NCBI GenBank assembly: GCA_015057505.1
Contig: SVEG01000006.1
Span: 1-64,000, forward strand
Source: Lachnospiraceae bacterium
GTDB taxonomy: Bacteria > Bacillota > Clostridia > Lachnospirales > Lachnospiraceae
Direction: 5' to 3'
DNA: 64,000 nt
In this document: positions 35,083 through 42,282 of the stretch, one piece after another
How positions within the stretch are numbered: position 1 is the stretch's first letter
Layout of the letters: each line of letters opens with the position of its first letter
Translations under genes and position numbers: made by a program
The notes under the pieces: model-generated
What the model was told of the DNA's origin: nothing
What the model saw: only the letters and a program-made list of their open reading frames with translations
Database searches by the model: none

Positions 35083-36476
35083 GAATTAACACCAATATTT
35101 CAGCGGTTATAGCAAATAAAAATTTACAGTCCGCACAGAACAAAGTATCAAGCTCACTTGAGAAGCTTTCAAGCGGTTTCAAGATTAATCATGCGGCAGA
35201 TGATGCGGCAGGTATGGCAATTGCGGCAAAACTTCGAAGCCAGATTAGAGGTCTTGAGCAGTCATCTCAGAATGCGTCTGATGGTATTTCCGTTGTTCAG
35301 ACGGCAGAGGGTGCTTTGGCAGAAGTAGAGAATATGCTTCAGAGAATCAGAGAGCTTTCCGTACAGGCAGCCAACGGTATCTATGTAGATGAGGATAGAG
35401 ATGCCCTTCAGGCAGAGGTTGATAACTTACTTGCAGAAGTTGATCGTATTTCCAATGATACAGAGTTTAACAAAAAACCGCTTCTTGACGGTTCACTTGA
35501 CAGAAGAAGTTACACCAATCAGGACGGAATCAGAGTAAGCTATGCAAGTCCTGCAGTGCCAGCGGATAAATATGAGATTACTATTACAAAAATGGGCACA
35601 CAGGCAGAGATTAACGGTGATCCGGTTGCTCTTGCAGCAGGTGACGTAATTACCGAGGATCAGGCAGGTGTAATCAAAATCAATGATTACGATATAAATA
35701 TTAATGCCGGCGATACAACGGAAGAAGTTTATGCCAAGATAACGGAAGCCGCAGACAGACTTAATCTTACAGTAGAAGGTTTCACTGCAGGAGAACTTAG
35801 TTTCAGGACATATGAATACGGTTCCAACGAGAGAATTACTTTTGATATATCAAACGCAGAGCTTGCAACAGCACTTGGACTTCAGACAAGTTATGATGTT
35901 GCGGGAACCAATGTTGAAGCTAACTTTGGAGGAGCAAGAGAAGGTTTTACGGAGACGGCAACAATGTACTGCTACGGTAACAGCGTAACTGTAACAGACC
36001 TTGGCGGCTTTAAGCTTGAATATGAAGTGGAAGAAGATTATGCAGACGTAGGCAATCCTGTTACGGCAGAAGTAACCGATATTGGAACAATGACAATACA
36101 TATCGGCGCCAACGAGGGTCAGGTACTTGACATCAGAGTTCAGGAGGTAAGCCGTGAAAGACTCGGACTTGAGAATCTTAATTTACGTACGACAACCGGT
36201 GCTTCAAAGGCAATCAGCAGACTTGACGAGGCAATCCAGATGATTTCACAGGTACGTTCAGAGCTTGGTGCATGCCAGAACAGACTTGATGCGGCTACTT
36301 CAAGTCTTGATGTAACAACCGAGAATATGCATTCCGCAATTTCACGAATAGAGGATGTTGACATGGCAGAGGAAATGGCAACGTATACACAGAATAACGT
36401 GCTTTCACAGGCAGGTGTATCAATGGTTGCTCAAGCCAATGAGCTTCCGCAGATGGTTCTCCAGTTATTACAGTAG
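35079..36476 (+). CDS. fliC: Flagellin
   Basis: This 465-residue filament protein has the conserved D0/D1 ends: MRINTNISAVIANKNLQSAQ and SSGFKINHAADDAAGMAIA at the N-terminus; MAEEMATYTQNNVLSQAGVS and NELPQMVLQLLQ at the C-terminus. The middle (about 150-350) is a variable surface region. AAGGAGG inside the end of the upstream gene serves its ATG. FliS follows 16 bp later. Unlike most flagellins it begins inside the preceding gene rather than after its own leader. Confidence 0.95.
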   Translation: MRINTNISAVIANKNLQSAQNKVSSSLEKLSSGFKINHAADDAAGMAIAAKLRSQIRGLEQSSQNASDGISVVQTAEGALAEVENMLQRIRELSVQAANGIYVDEDRDALQAEVDNLLAEVDRISNDTEFNKKPLLDGSLDRRSYTNQDGIRVSYASPAVPADKYEITITKMGTQAEINGDPVALAAGDVITEDQAGVIKINDYDININAGDTTEEVYAKITEAADRLNLTVEGFTAGELSFRTYEYGSNERITFDISNAELATALGLQTSYDVAGTNVEANFGGAREGFTETATMYCYGNSVTVTDLGGFKLEYEVEEDYADVGNPVTAEVTDIGTMTIHIGANEGQVLDIRVQEVSRERLGLENLNLRTTTGASKAISRLDEAIQMISQVRSELGACQNRLDAATSSLDVTTENMHSAISRIEDVDMAEEMATYTQNNVLSQAGVSMVAQANELPQMVLQLLQ

Positions 36477-36492
36477 AAAGGCGGTATGATTT

Positions 36493-36963
36493 ATGACAAG
36501 AGAAGAAATCCAGGGCTTTACCGCGAAAATTTCGCAGTGTAACAGAACAGAGCTTGTTGTAATAAGCTACGATATCATGAAGGTTTACATAAGAGATGCC
36601 AAAAAGGCACTTGCGGCAGAGGATACAAGTCTTTTTATATGGAACATCAAGAAGGCAAAAAGCATGCTTGAGGAGCTTATGAATGCGCTTGATTTTAACT
36701 ATCCGCAGGTAACCAACAACCTTATGAGCCTGTACCTTTTTATACAGAGCAGATTTAACAAATGTATATTCAAGAAACAGGATGTTAATCTCGATGTGGT
36801 TGTAAGAATTGTGGACAAGCTTCAGGCAGGCTTTGTCGAGGTAGCAAAAGAAGACACAACGGGCCCGGTAATGGAGAATACTTCAGCGGTTTACGCAGGT
36901 ATTACCTACGGCAAGGGCACTTTGAATGAAATGTATGAAGAAAAGAATGGTTTTAGGGTATAA
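36493..36963 (+). CDS. fliS: FliS-like flagellin export chaperone
   Basis: This 156-residue all-helical protein matches FliS in size, position and pattern (ELVVISYDIMKVYIRDAKKA; LMNALDFNY; NLMSLYLFIQSRF). FliS binds the flagellin C-terminus in the cytoplasm and stops early assembly. GAAAGGCGG precedes it. The last codons (NGFRV) are part of a perfect hairpin shared with the convergent downstream gene; the two genes overlap by 11 bp. Confidence 0.85.
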   Translation: MTREEIQGFTAKISQCNRTELVVISYDIMKVYIRDAKKALAAEDTSLFIWNIKKAKSMLEELMNALDFNYPQVTNNLMSLYLFIQSRFNKCIFKKQDVNLDVVVRIVDKLQAGFVEVAKEDTTGPVMENTSAVYAGITYGKGTLNEMYEEKNGFRV

Positions 36964-36983
36964 CCCTAAAACCATTTCTTTTT
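36945..36983. terminator. Two-way terminator coding both C-termini of convergent genes
   Basis: AATGGTTTTAGGG (36946-36958) pairs exactly with CCCTAAAACCATT (36964-36976), extended by one T-A pair around an ATA loop. T-rich tails lie on both sides (CTTTTTCTT on the plus strand, the complement of AAAAGAA on the minus strand). Confidence 0.88.
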
Positions 36984-37234
36984 CTTAAAGGAAACTTAGT
37001 CTCCATTGCGATTTGCGGAGCATATTCCTTTTTTGCTTTCTCAAGGAGAAACTTATAACGAATCTGGATGGCGTTGATTTCGTAAATTGAAGAATCAATA
37101 AGGTCGGGGTCTGTAACATTCTGAAAAACAGAATAGGCACTCTCTAAGGCGTTCTGTGTCTGCTCAAGTTCAGACTGCAAATAATTATGTTCATAGCTTT
37201 CCGCTACGGTAAGTACCCGTGGTTGTTTTCGCAT
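36953..37234 (-). CDS. DUF2508 family small protein (YaaL-like)
   Basis: This 93-residue helical protein has QSELEQTQNALESAYSVFQN and SIYEINAIQIRYKFLLEKAK, the pattern of the DUF2508/YaaL family. Its function is unknown. The ATG at 37234 has GGAGG upstream; a TTG 15 bases earlier overlaps this site. It is convergent with fliS and overlaps its end; the C-terminus NGFRVIP comes from the same palindrome that codes NGFRV in FliS. Confidence 0.75.
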   Translation of the reverse strand: MRKQPRVLTVAESYEHNYLQSELEQTQNALESAYSVFQNVTDPDLIDSSIYEINAIQIRYKFLLEKAKKEYAPQIAMETKFPLRKRNGFRVIP

Positions 37235-37337
37235 AAAACATACCTCCAAATTATGTGGCTTAGTTTATTGTATTATGGCTTTGTTCTAATTATTTCCATG
37301 TACGGAAAATATAAACAAAAATTTTTAAAATTAGGTA

Positions 37338-37366
37338 TTTACAAATTTTGGAAAGTGTATTACAAT
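37338..37366 (+). promoter_or_regulatory. Promoter of Tad pilus operon
   Basis: TTTACA and TACAAT are 17 bp apart, 76 bp before the first Tad gene. In the leader TGTCCG (37392-37397) and CGGACA (37401-37406) form a small palindrome of unknown use. Confidence 0.65.
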
Positions 37367-37441
37367 AAGGCTACCATAAATCTATGGTTTCTGTCCGGTT
37401 CGGACAATAATCCCAATTATCTAATTTACAACTGAAGAGAG

Positions 37442-37864
37442 GTGAAGGGTATTTTAGGTGCGTTAGTCGTACTTTTGCTTATTGCATTTATTTGTGATTT
37501 AAAAACCGATAAAGTACCGAATATATTAATTTTGTCGGGTTACGGAATTGGTGTTGTTGCCTGTGTATTAAGATATGGTGCAAATGGAGTTATATGGGGT
37601 ATTTTTCTTGTTGTGGCTGTATGGCTTATTTGTATGCCGGTGTATCTTCTTGGAGGACTCGGCGGCGGAGATTGTAAGTTACTTGCGTGGATAGTGCTTT
37701 TTTTTGAGCCGGAACAGTTGCTTGAATGCTATTTTTTTATATTTTTGTGCGGAGGAGTAATCGCTCTTATAAAGCTTATTGCAGCAAAGAGGAGAACTTT
37801 TCACTTTACTGTGGCAGCATTTTTGGGGGTAATTGTTTTTTTAGTAAAGACATCTGCTTTTTAG
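37442..37864 (+). CDS. Type IV prepilin peptidase (A24, TadV/CpaA-like), first copy
   Basis: This ~140-residue membrane protein has the two catalytic Asp of A24 peptidases: FICDLKTDKVPN and LGGGDCKLLAW (GxGD). It cuts the leader of Flp pilin and pseudopilins at the membrane. The start is uncertain: the GTG at 37442 lies directly beside GAGAGG, too close for normal initiation, while an ATT at 37451 would be well spaced. It is the first gene of the Tad operon. Confidence 0.88.
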   Translation: MKGILGALVVLLLIAFICDLKTDKVPNILILSGYGIGVVACVLRYGANGVIWGIFLVVAVWLICMPVYLLGGLGGGDCKLLAWIVLFFEPEQLLECYFFIFLCGGVIALIKLIAAKRRTFHFTVAAFLGVIVFLVKTSAF

Positions 37865-37878
37865 GTAGGAGGTGAGAT

Positions 37879-38964
37879 ATGAAAATATTGGCAGTTTGTG
37901 ATTCGGAGCTTAACTATGCGAGAAAGCTAGCGGGAAAACTTGCTGAATTTTGCGGTGAGGAGAAGTTTATTATACAGCTTTTTGACTTGCCGGAGGCAAT
38001 TCTTGAGTATCACAGGAATACTTGTGTTGATACAGTACTTTTGGGGGATAATGTGAGATTTCGGGCGACGGAGCAGTTCTGCGATACGTTGGAATGCTTT
38101 AGGAGGGCAGGTATCGGTAAAATTTTTGTTTTATCTTCGGAGAAGGATAACAGCTGTATGGAATACAAATGCTTTTATAAATATCAGGCAGTGTCCACGC
38201 TTGTTAAGGAGATTTTAAAGGCATATTCGCAGGAATGTATGAGTTATACAGGTATGGGGAATGAGCCTGTACGCACGGAGATAGTAGGGATATTTGCGCC
38301 TGTTAACTGTATTGAAAAAACAATATGGGCATTACTTGCGGGAATACTTCTTTCTAAGGAAAGACCGGTACTTTATGTAAATCTTGAAAGGTATGCAGGT
38401 TTCGATGAGATACTAAACAGAAGACATGACGGCAATTTGTCGGAGGTTTTTTATCATATGTTGTGCGGAGAAAACAAGGAAAGTAACAAGATAAGAGACA
38501 TTGTACAAAGCTTTTGCGGACTCTCTTATATACCGCCGATTAGGTTTGGAGGGGAACTTTCGGGGATATCAGGAGATGTATTTTTAAATTGTATTAACAG
38601 GCTTGTTGAGTTGTCGAAGAATAGAACTCTTGCCGAAAAAACAATAATTCTTGATTTCAGCGGTTCGGCAGAGGAACATATTGCGATGTGCAATATGTGT
38701 GACAGAATTTTTCTTGTACAGCGAAATGACTGTATAACAGAAGCAACTGTTAGGGCTTTTGAGAAAGAATGTGAAATTCTGTCCGAAAGTCCGATGGGCA
38801 AAATACGGAAGGTATATATGTCTGCAATCAGAGAACGTCCGGGAGAGAGATTTTTGGAACTTAATCTTGAGGGCGAATTGGGAGAAAAAATAAAGCAGAT
38901 TTTACTTGAGGAGGGATTCGTTGACGGAGGAACTAAGAAAGGAGCTTATACAAAGGCTAGGTGA
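37879..38964 (+). CDS. tadZ: TadZ/CpaE-like pilus localisation protein, degenerate ATPase
   Basis: This 361-residue protein has a receiver-like N-terminal domain (about 1-115) and a MinD/ParA-like domain (about 130-340). The position where a Walker A (GGxGKT) should stand reads GIFAPVNCIEKTIWALLAG, so it lacks the normal glycine-lysine pattern. Later parts (IILDFSGSAEEH, CDRIFLVQRND) keep the fold. TadZ places the pilus machine at the cell pole or membrane. AGGAGGTGA precedes the ATG. Its end overlaps the CpaF start by 44 bp. Confidence 0.75.
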   Translation: MKILAVCDSELNYARKLAGKLAEFCGEEKFIIQLFDLPEAILEYHRNTCVDTVLLGDNVRFRATEQFCDTLECFRRAGIGKIFVLSSEKDNSCMEYKCFYKYQAVSTLVKEILKAYSQECMSYTGMGNEPVRTEIVGIFAPVNCIEKTIWALLAGILLSKERPVLYVNLERYAGFDEILNRRHDGNLSEVFYHMLCGENKESNKIRDIVQSFCGLSYIPPIRFGGELSGISGDVFLNCINRLVELSKNRTLAEKTIILDFSGSAEEHIAMCNMCDRIFLVQRNDCITEATVRAFEKECEILSESPMGKIRKVYMSAIRERPGERFLELNLEGELGEKIKQILLEEGFVDGGTKKGAYTKAR

Positions 38965-40144
38965 GAAGGATGTCTTAAGCGATGAAGAAATATTTGAACA
39001 TATAGATGAACTTATTATTCTACGTTCAAGACAAATGTTAATGCCACTTAGTATGCGAGAAAGGCTTAGAAAAGAGCTGTTTGCATCAATTAGGGGAATG
39101 GATGTGCTTCAGGAACTTTTGGATGATGCGGGAATAACAGAAATAATGATAAATGGATACAGGGATATTTTTGTTGAAGAAGACGGACAGCTTAGAAAAG
39201 TAGATAAAGCATTTGTTTCAAAAGAAAGACTTGAAGATGTTATCCAACAGATGGTGTCGACTGCTAACAGGCGTGTTAATGAAGCAGAACCGATTGTGGA
39301 TTCAAGGCTTCCGGACGGTTCGCGAATAAATGTGATACTCGCCCCTATAGCAATGAACGGGCCGGTTGTGACAATCAGAAAGTTTCCGAAAAGTCCGGTG
39401 ACAATGGAACAGCTTATCGGCTGGGGAAGTATTACAGAGGAGGTCGCAGTTTTTCTTAAAGTTTTAGTAGTGGCAGGATATAACATATTTGTATGCGGGG
39501 GAACAGGTTCGGGAAAGACAACCTTCTTAAATGCCTTATCAAACTATATTCCGGCAGATGAGCGTGTCATCACAATTGAAGACAGTGCTGAACTGCAGTT
39601 AAAAAACATAGCCAATCTTGTTTCACTTGAAACGAGAAATGCAAATGCAGAAGGTGAAAATGGAATTACAATAAGAGATCTTATTAAGACAGCACTTAGG
39701 GCGAGACCGGATAGAATAATTGTCGGAGAAATAAGGGGCAAGGAAGCTCTTGATTTGTTACAGGCGTTTAATACGGGGCATGACGGTTCGATGTCTACGG
39801 GTCACGCCAACAGTCCTGCAGATATGCTAAGCAGAATAGAGACAATGGTGCTTATGGGAATGGATATGCCGATAGAGGCAGTAAGAAGTCAGATAGGCTC
39901 AGCCATTGATGTAATTGTGTATTTGGGACGACTCAGGGATAAGAGCAGGAGAGTACTTTCAATTATCGAAATTGATGGCTACAGGGATGGTGAAGTAAAG
40001 TATCACGACATATTTAAGTTTGAAGAAATCAGAGAAGTTAATGGGAAAATAATCGGTGAGCTTAAAGGATGCAGAGACCGGCTTTATAACCGTACCAAGC
40101 TTGAGATGGCCGGAATTTATTGGGGTGGACATGAAGAAGATTAG
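38921..40144 (+). CDS. tadA: CpaF/TadA pilus assembly ATPase
   Basis: This 407-residue secretion ATPase has Walker A CGGTGSGKTTFLNAL, the Asp box EDSAELQL, Walker B RPDRIIVGEIRGKEALDLLQ and the His box GHDGSMSTGHANS. It powers pilin polymerisation at the inner face of the membrane. The TTG at 38921 is chosen because GAGGAGG ends 7 bases before it, inside the end of tadZ. It overlaps the TadB start by 14 bp. Confidence 0.93.
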   Translation: MTEELRKELIQRLGEKDVLSDEEIFEHIDELIILRSRQMLMPLSMRERLRKELFASIRGMDVLQELLDDAGITEIMINGYRDIFVEEDGQLRKVDKAFVSKERLEDVIQQMVSTANRRVNEAEPIVDSRLPDGSRINVILAPIAMNGPVVTIRKFPKSPVTMEQLIGWGSITEEVAVFLKVLVVAGYNIFVCGGTGSGKTTFLNALSNYIPADERVITIEDSAELQLKNIANLVSLETRNANAEGENGITIRDLIKTALRARPDRIIVGEIRGKEALDLLQAFNTGHDGSMSTGHANSPADMLSRIETMVLMGMDMPIEAVRSQIGSAIDVIVYLGRLRDKSRRVLSIIEIDGYRDGEVKYHDIFKFEEIREVNGKIIGELKGCRDRLYNRTKLEMAGIYWGGHEED

Positions 40145-40850
40145 GATTTTGCAGTATGTATTTTTTTATGGAGTACTTTGTTTTTTGCTTGGGTGGCTGT
40201 TTTACAGGAATATATGGGTAAGCATAGTTTTTATGGCAGTAGGGACTCCTTTTTGTGTATACAGACAAAAAAGAAGTTATGATGCAGGTCAAAAGAAAAT
40301 TTTTGAGGAACAGTTTAAGGATTGTATTCTTTCGCTTGCAGCTTCGCTAAGGACGGGATATTCTCCCGAAAATGCATGGGCAGAAGTGCAGAAGGAGATG
40401 GTTTTGCTACATGGGCATAACAGCATTATCGTAAGAGAGATAGAGACTATTCTTCACATGCTTAGTATAAGACAGCCGCTTGAGGAAATACTTGAGGAAT
40501 TCGGGGAAAGGAGCGGTATAGAGGATATAAGGAGTTTTGCTAATGTTTTCAGAATTGCGAAAAGAGGCGGTGGTGACCTTGTGTCGATTATTTCTTCGAC
40601 CGCAAAAACCATCAGTGACAAATCTGATGTTCAAAGAGAAATACAGACCATAGTTTCTTCAAAAAAGCTGGAGCAGAGAATAATGATAATAATGCCGCTT
40701 GCCATACTCTTGTATATGGATATGGCAAACGGAGGTTTTCTTGATGTGTTGTATGAAAGTGTAATCGGAAGAGTGATTATGACAGGGTGCTTTTTTGTAT
40801 ATGCGTCGGCTTTCTTTCTGGGAGAAAAGATTGTGGAAATAGATATTTGA
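40131..40850 (+). CDS. tadB: TadB-like pilus inner-membrane protein (T2SSF)
   Basis: This 239-residue protein has two N-terminal membrane segments, a cytoplasmic T2SSF helical domain (CILSLAASLRTGYSPENAWA; RIAKRGGGDLVSIISSTAK) and two C-terminal segments. It forms the membrane platform with TadC. The ATG at 40131 is within the end of the CpaF gene; the longer frame upstream is only the CpaF region read in another frame. Confidence 0.85.
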   Translation: MKKIRILQYVFFYGVLCFLLGWLFYRNIWVSIVFMAVGTPFCVYRQKRSYDAGQKKIFEEQFKDCILSLAASLRTGYSPENAWAEVQKEMVLLHGHNSIIVREIETILHMLSIRQPLEEILEEFGERSGIEDIRSFANVFRIAKRGGGDLVSIISSTAKTISDKSDVQREIQTIVSSKKLEQRIMIIMPLAILLYMDMANGGFLDVLYESVIGRVIMTGCFFVYASAFFLGEKIVEIDI

Positions 40851-40883
40851 CATAATAGTGTGCAATACAAAAAGGAGAAGGAT

Positions 40884-42086
40884 ATGGGAATCAATAAAAA
40901 AATACCGATTTTGTGTATTGTTGCAGGAATAATTCTTGCAGGCGTGGCGGCAGTAACGTCGGGTAGCGGGCGCGAAGCTGTAACAAGACTTAAAAGGCCC
41001 TCCGTAGGAGAAGGTAAGGAAGAATATGAGATAAATGTTTTGTATGACGGTATTGAAAAAAATATAACTGTTCCGGTCGAAGAAAGGCAGTTGGAATTTG
41101 CTGAAGCAAGGGAACTTCTGGATGCGGGTCTGGAGGAAGTCTTGAGAATTGTTGAGGCTGAGAATGGAGATCTTTCAGAGGTTAAGAGAGATTTAAATCT
41201 TCCGGCTGCAGTTTTTGACGGTATGGTAAGTGTGTCGTGGAGAAGCAGTGATAGGGATTACATCAATGATAACGGTATACTTAACAGAGAAGGCTGCAGA
41301 TATATGGATGAGACCGGCCAGATAGTTGTTATGGCTGCAGAGGTATCGGTGCAGGAATATAGGGCAGAACTTGAAGTACCCGTTCGTATCAGTCCGGATT
41401 TTTTTTCGGAAGAGGAGAAAAAGGAAAACCTTATATTTGACGCAATAGAGAAAGAAAACGATAAGTCTGCGAGAGATGATTATGTCGGACTTCCGTCGGA
41501 GGTCGAGGGAAAAGAAGCATTATATTACACACTTAATGAGTCTGGCTGGTGGAAATATATCGTGCTTGGGGTTATGGCGGCGATGATTTCTATGTTGTTT
41601 ACAAAACAACAGCAGGATAATGCAAAAAAGCTTAGGGATAAGGAGCTTAAGCTTGCCTTTGCCCCTATTATTACAAAGCTGACCCTTCTTATCGGTGCAG
41701 GAATGAGTATCAGAGGGGCGTGGGAAAAGATAGTTAATGATTATAAGAAGGATGAAAAGAAAAATGCTGCATATGAGGAAATGTCGAAGGTATACAATGA
41801 AATGCAGAATGGCCTTTCTGAGGGACAGGCATATGTGCTTTTCGGAAAAAGAAGCGGTCTTTCCTCGTACGTTAAGCTTGGTAACTTATTGGAACAGAAT
41901 TTAAGAAAAGGGACAAAGGGACTCACGGAAAGGCTTGAACATGAGGTGTGGGAGGCTTTTGAGGAAAGGAAAGCTCTTGCTTACAGGCTTGGGGAAGAGG
42001 CTGGTACTAAGCTACTTCTCCCGATGATAATGTCTCTTGGAATAATCATTGCATTTTGTGTTATTCCGGCATTTTTGAATATGTAG
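40884..42086 (+). CDS. tadC: TadC-like T2SSF protein with added extracytoplasmic domain
   Basis: This 400-residue protein starts with a membrane segment (about 7-25). A region of about 200 residues follows that should lie outside the membrane, including VSVSWRSSDRDYINDNG and the end ELEVPVRI, which resembles atrophied bacterial Ig (aBig) domains. A second membrane segment (about 222-240) leads to the T2SSF helical core (LTLLIGAGMSIRGAWEKI, KRSGLSSYVKLGNLLEQN) and a last membrane segment. The extra domain is not part of classic TadC. AAGGAGAAGG precedes the ATG. Confidence 0.8.
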   Translation: MGINKKIPILCIVAGIILAGVAAVTSGSGREAVTRLKRPSVGEGKEEYEINVLYDGIEKNITVPVEERQLEFAEARELLDAGLEEVLRIVEAENGDLSEVKRDLNLPAAVFDGMVSVSWRSSDRDYINDNGILNREGCRYMDETGQIVVMAAEVSVQEYRAELEVPVRISPDFFSEEEKKENLIFDAIEKENDKSARDDYVGLPSEVEGKEALYYTLNESGWWKYIVLGVMAAMISMLFTKQQQDNAKKLRDKELKLAFAPIITKLTLLIGAGMSIRGAWEKIVNDYKKDEKKNAAYEEMSKVYNEMQNGLSEGQAYVLFGKRSGLSSYVKLGNLLEQNLRKGTKGLTERLEHEVWEAFEERKALAYRLGEEAGTKLLLPMIMSLGIIIAFCVIPAFLNM

Positions 42087-42099
42087 AGGAGGAAAATCT

Positions 42100-42273
42100 A
42101 TGATGAAAATATTAAAAAAATTTTGGAAGGATGAAGCGGGAATAGGTGTTGTTGAGGTGGTTTTAATTTTGGTTGTGTTAATCGGACTTGTGATTATTTT
42201 TAAGAATCAGCTTACAAGCATTATGAACAATATTTTCGAAAAAATCGAATCGAAAACAACAAGCCTGTTTTAG
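42100..42273 (+). CDS. flp: Flp-type pilin (57 residues)
   Basis: This short gene codes for 57 residues: a basic start (MMKILKKFWKDEAG), then IGVVEVVLILVVLIGLVIIF. The prepilin peptidase rule is met exactly: Gly14 at -1 and Glu19 at +5 (G|IGVVE). The mature part is a single hydrophobic helix with a short polar tail, as in Flp pilins. GAGGAGG precedes the ATG pair. It is the main pilus subunit or its closest candidate, directly after tadC and before the DUF5702 gene. Confidence 0.9.
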   Translation: MMKILKKFWKDEAGIGVVEVVLILVVLIGLVIIFKNQLTSIMNNIFEKIESKTTSLF

Positions 42274-42282
42274 GTGTGTCCG

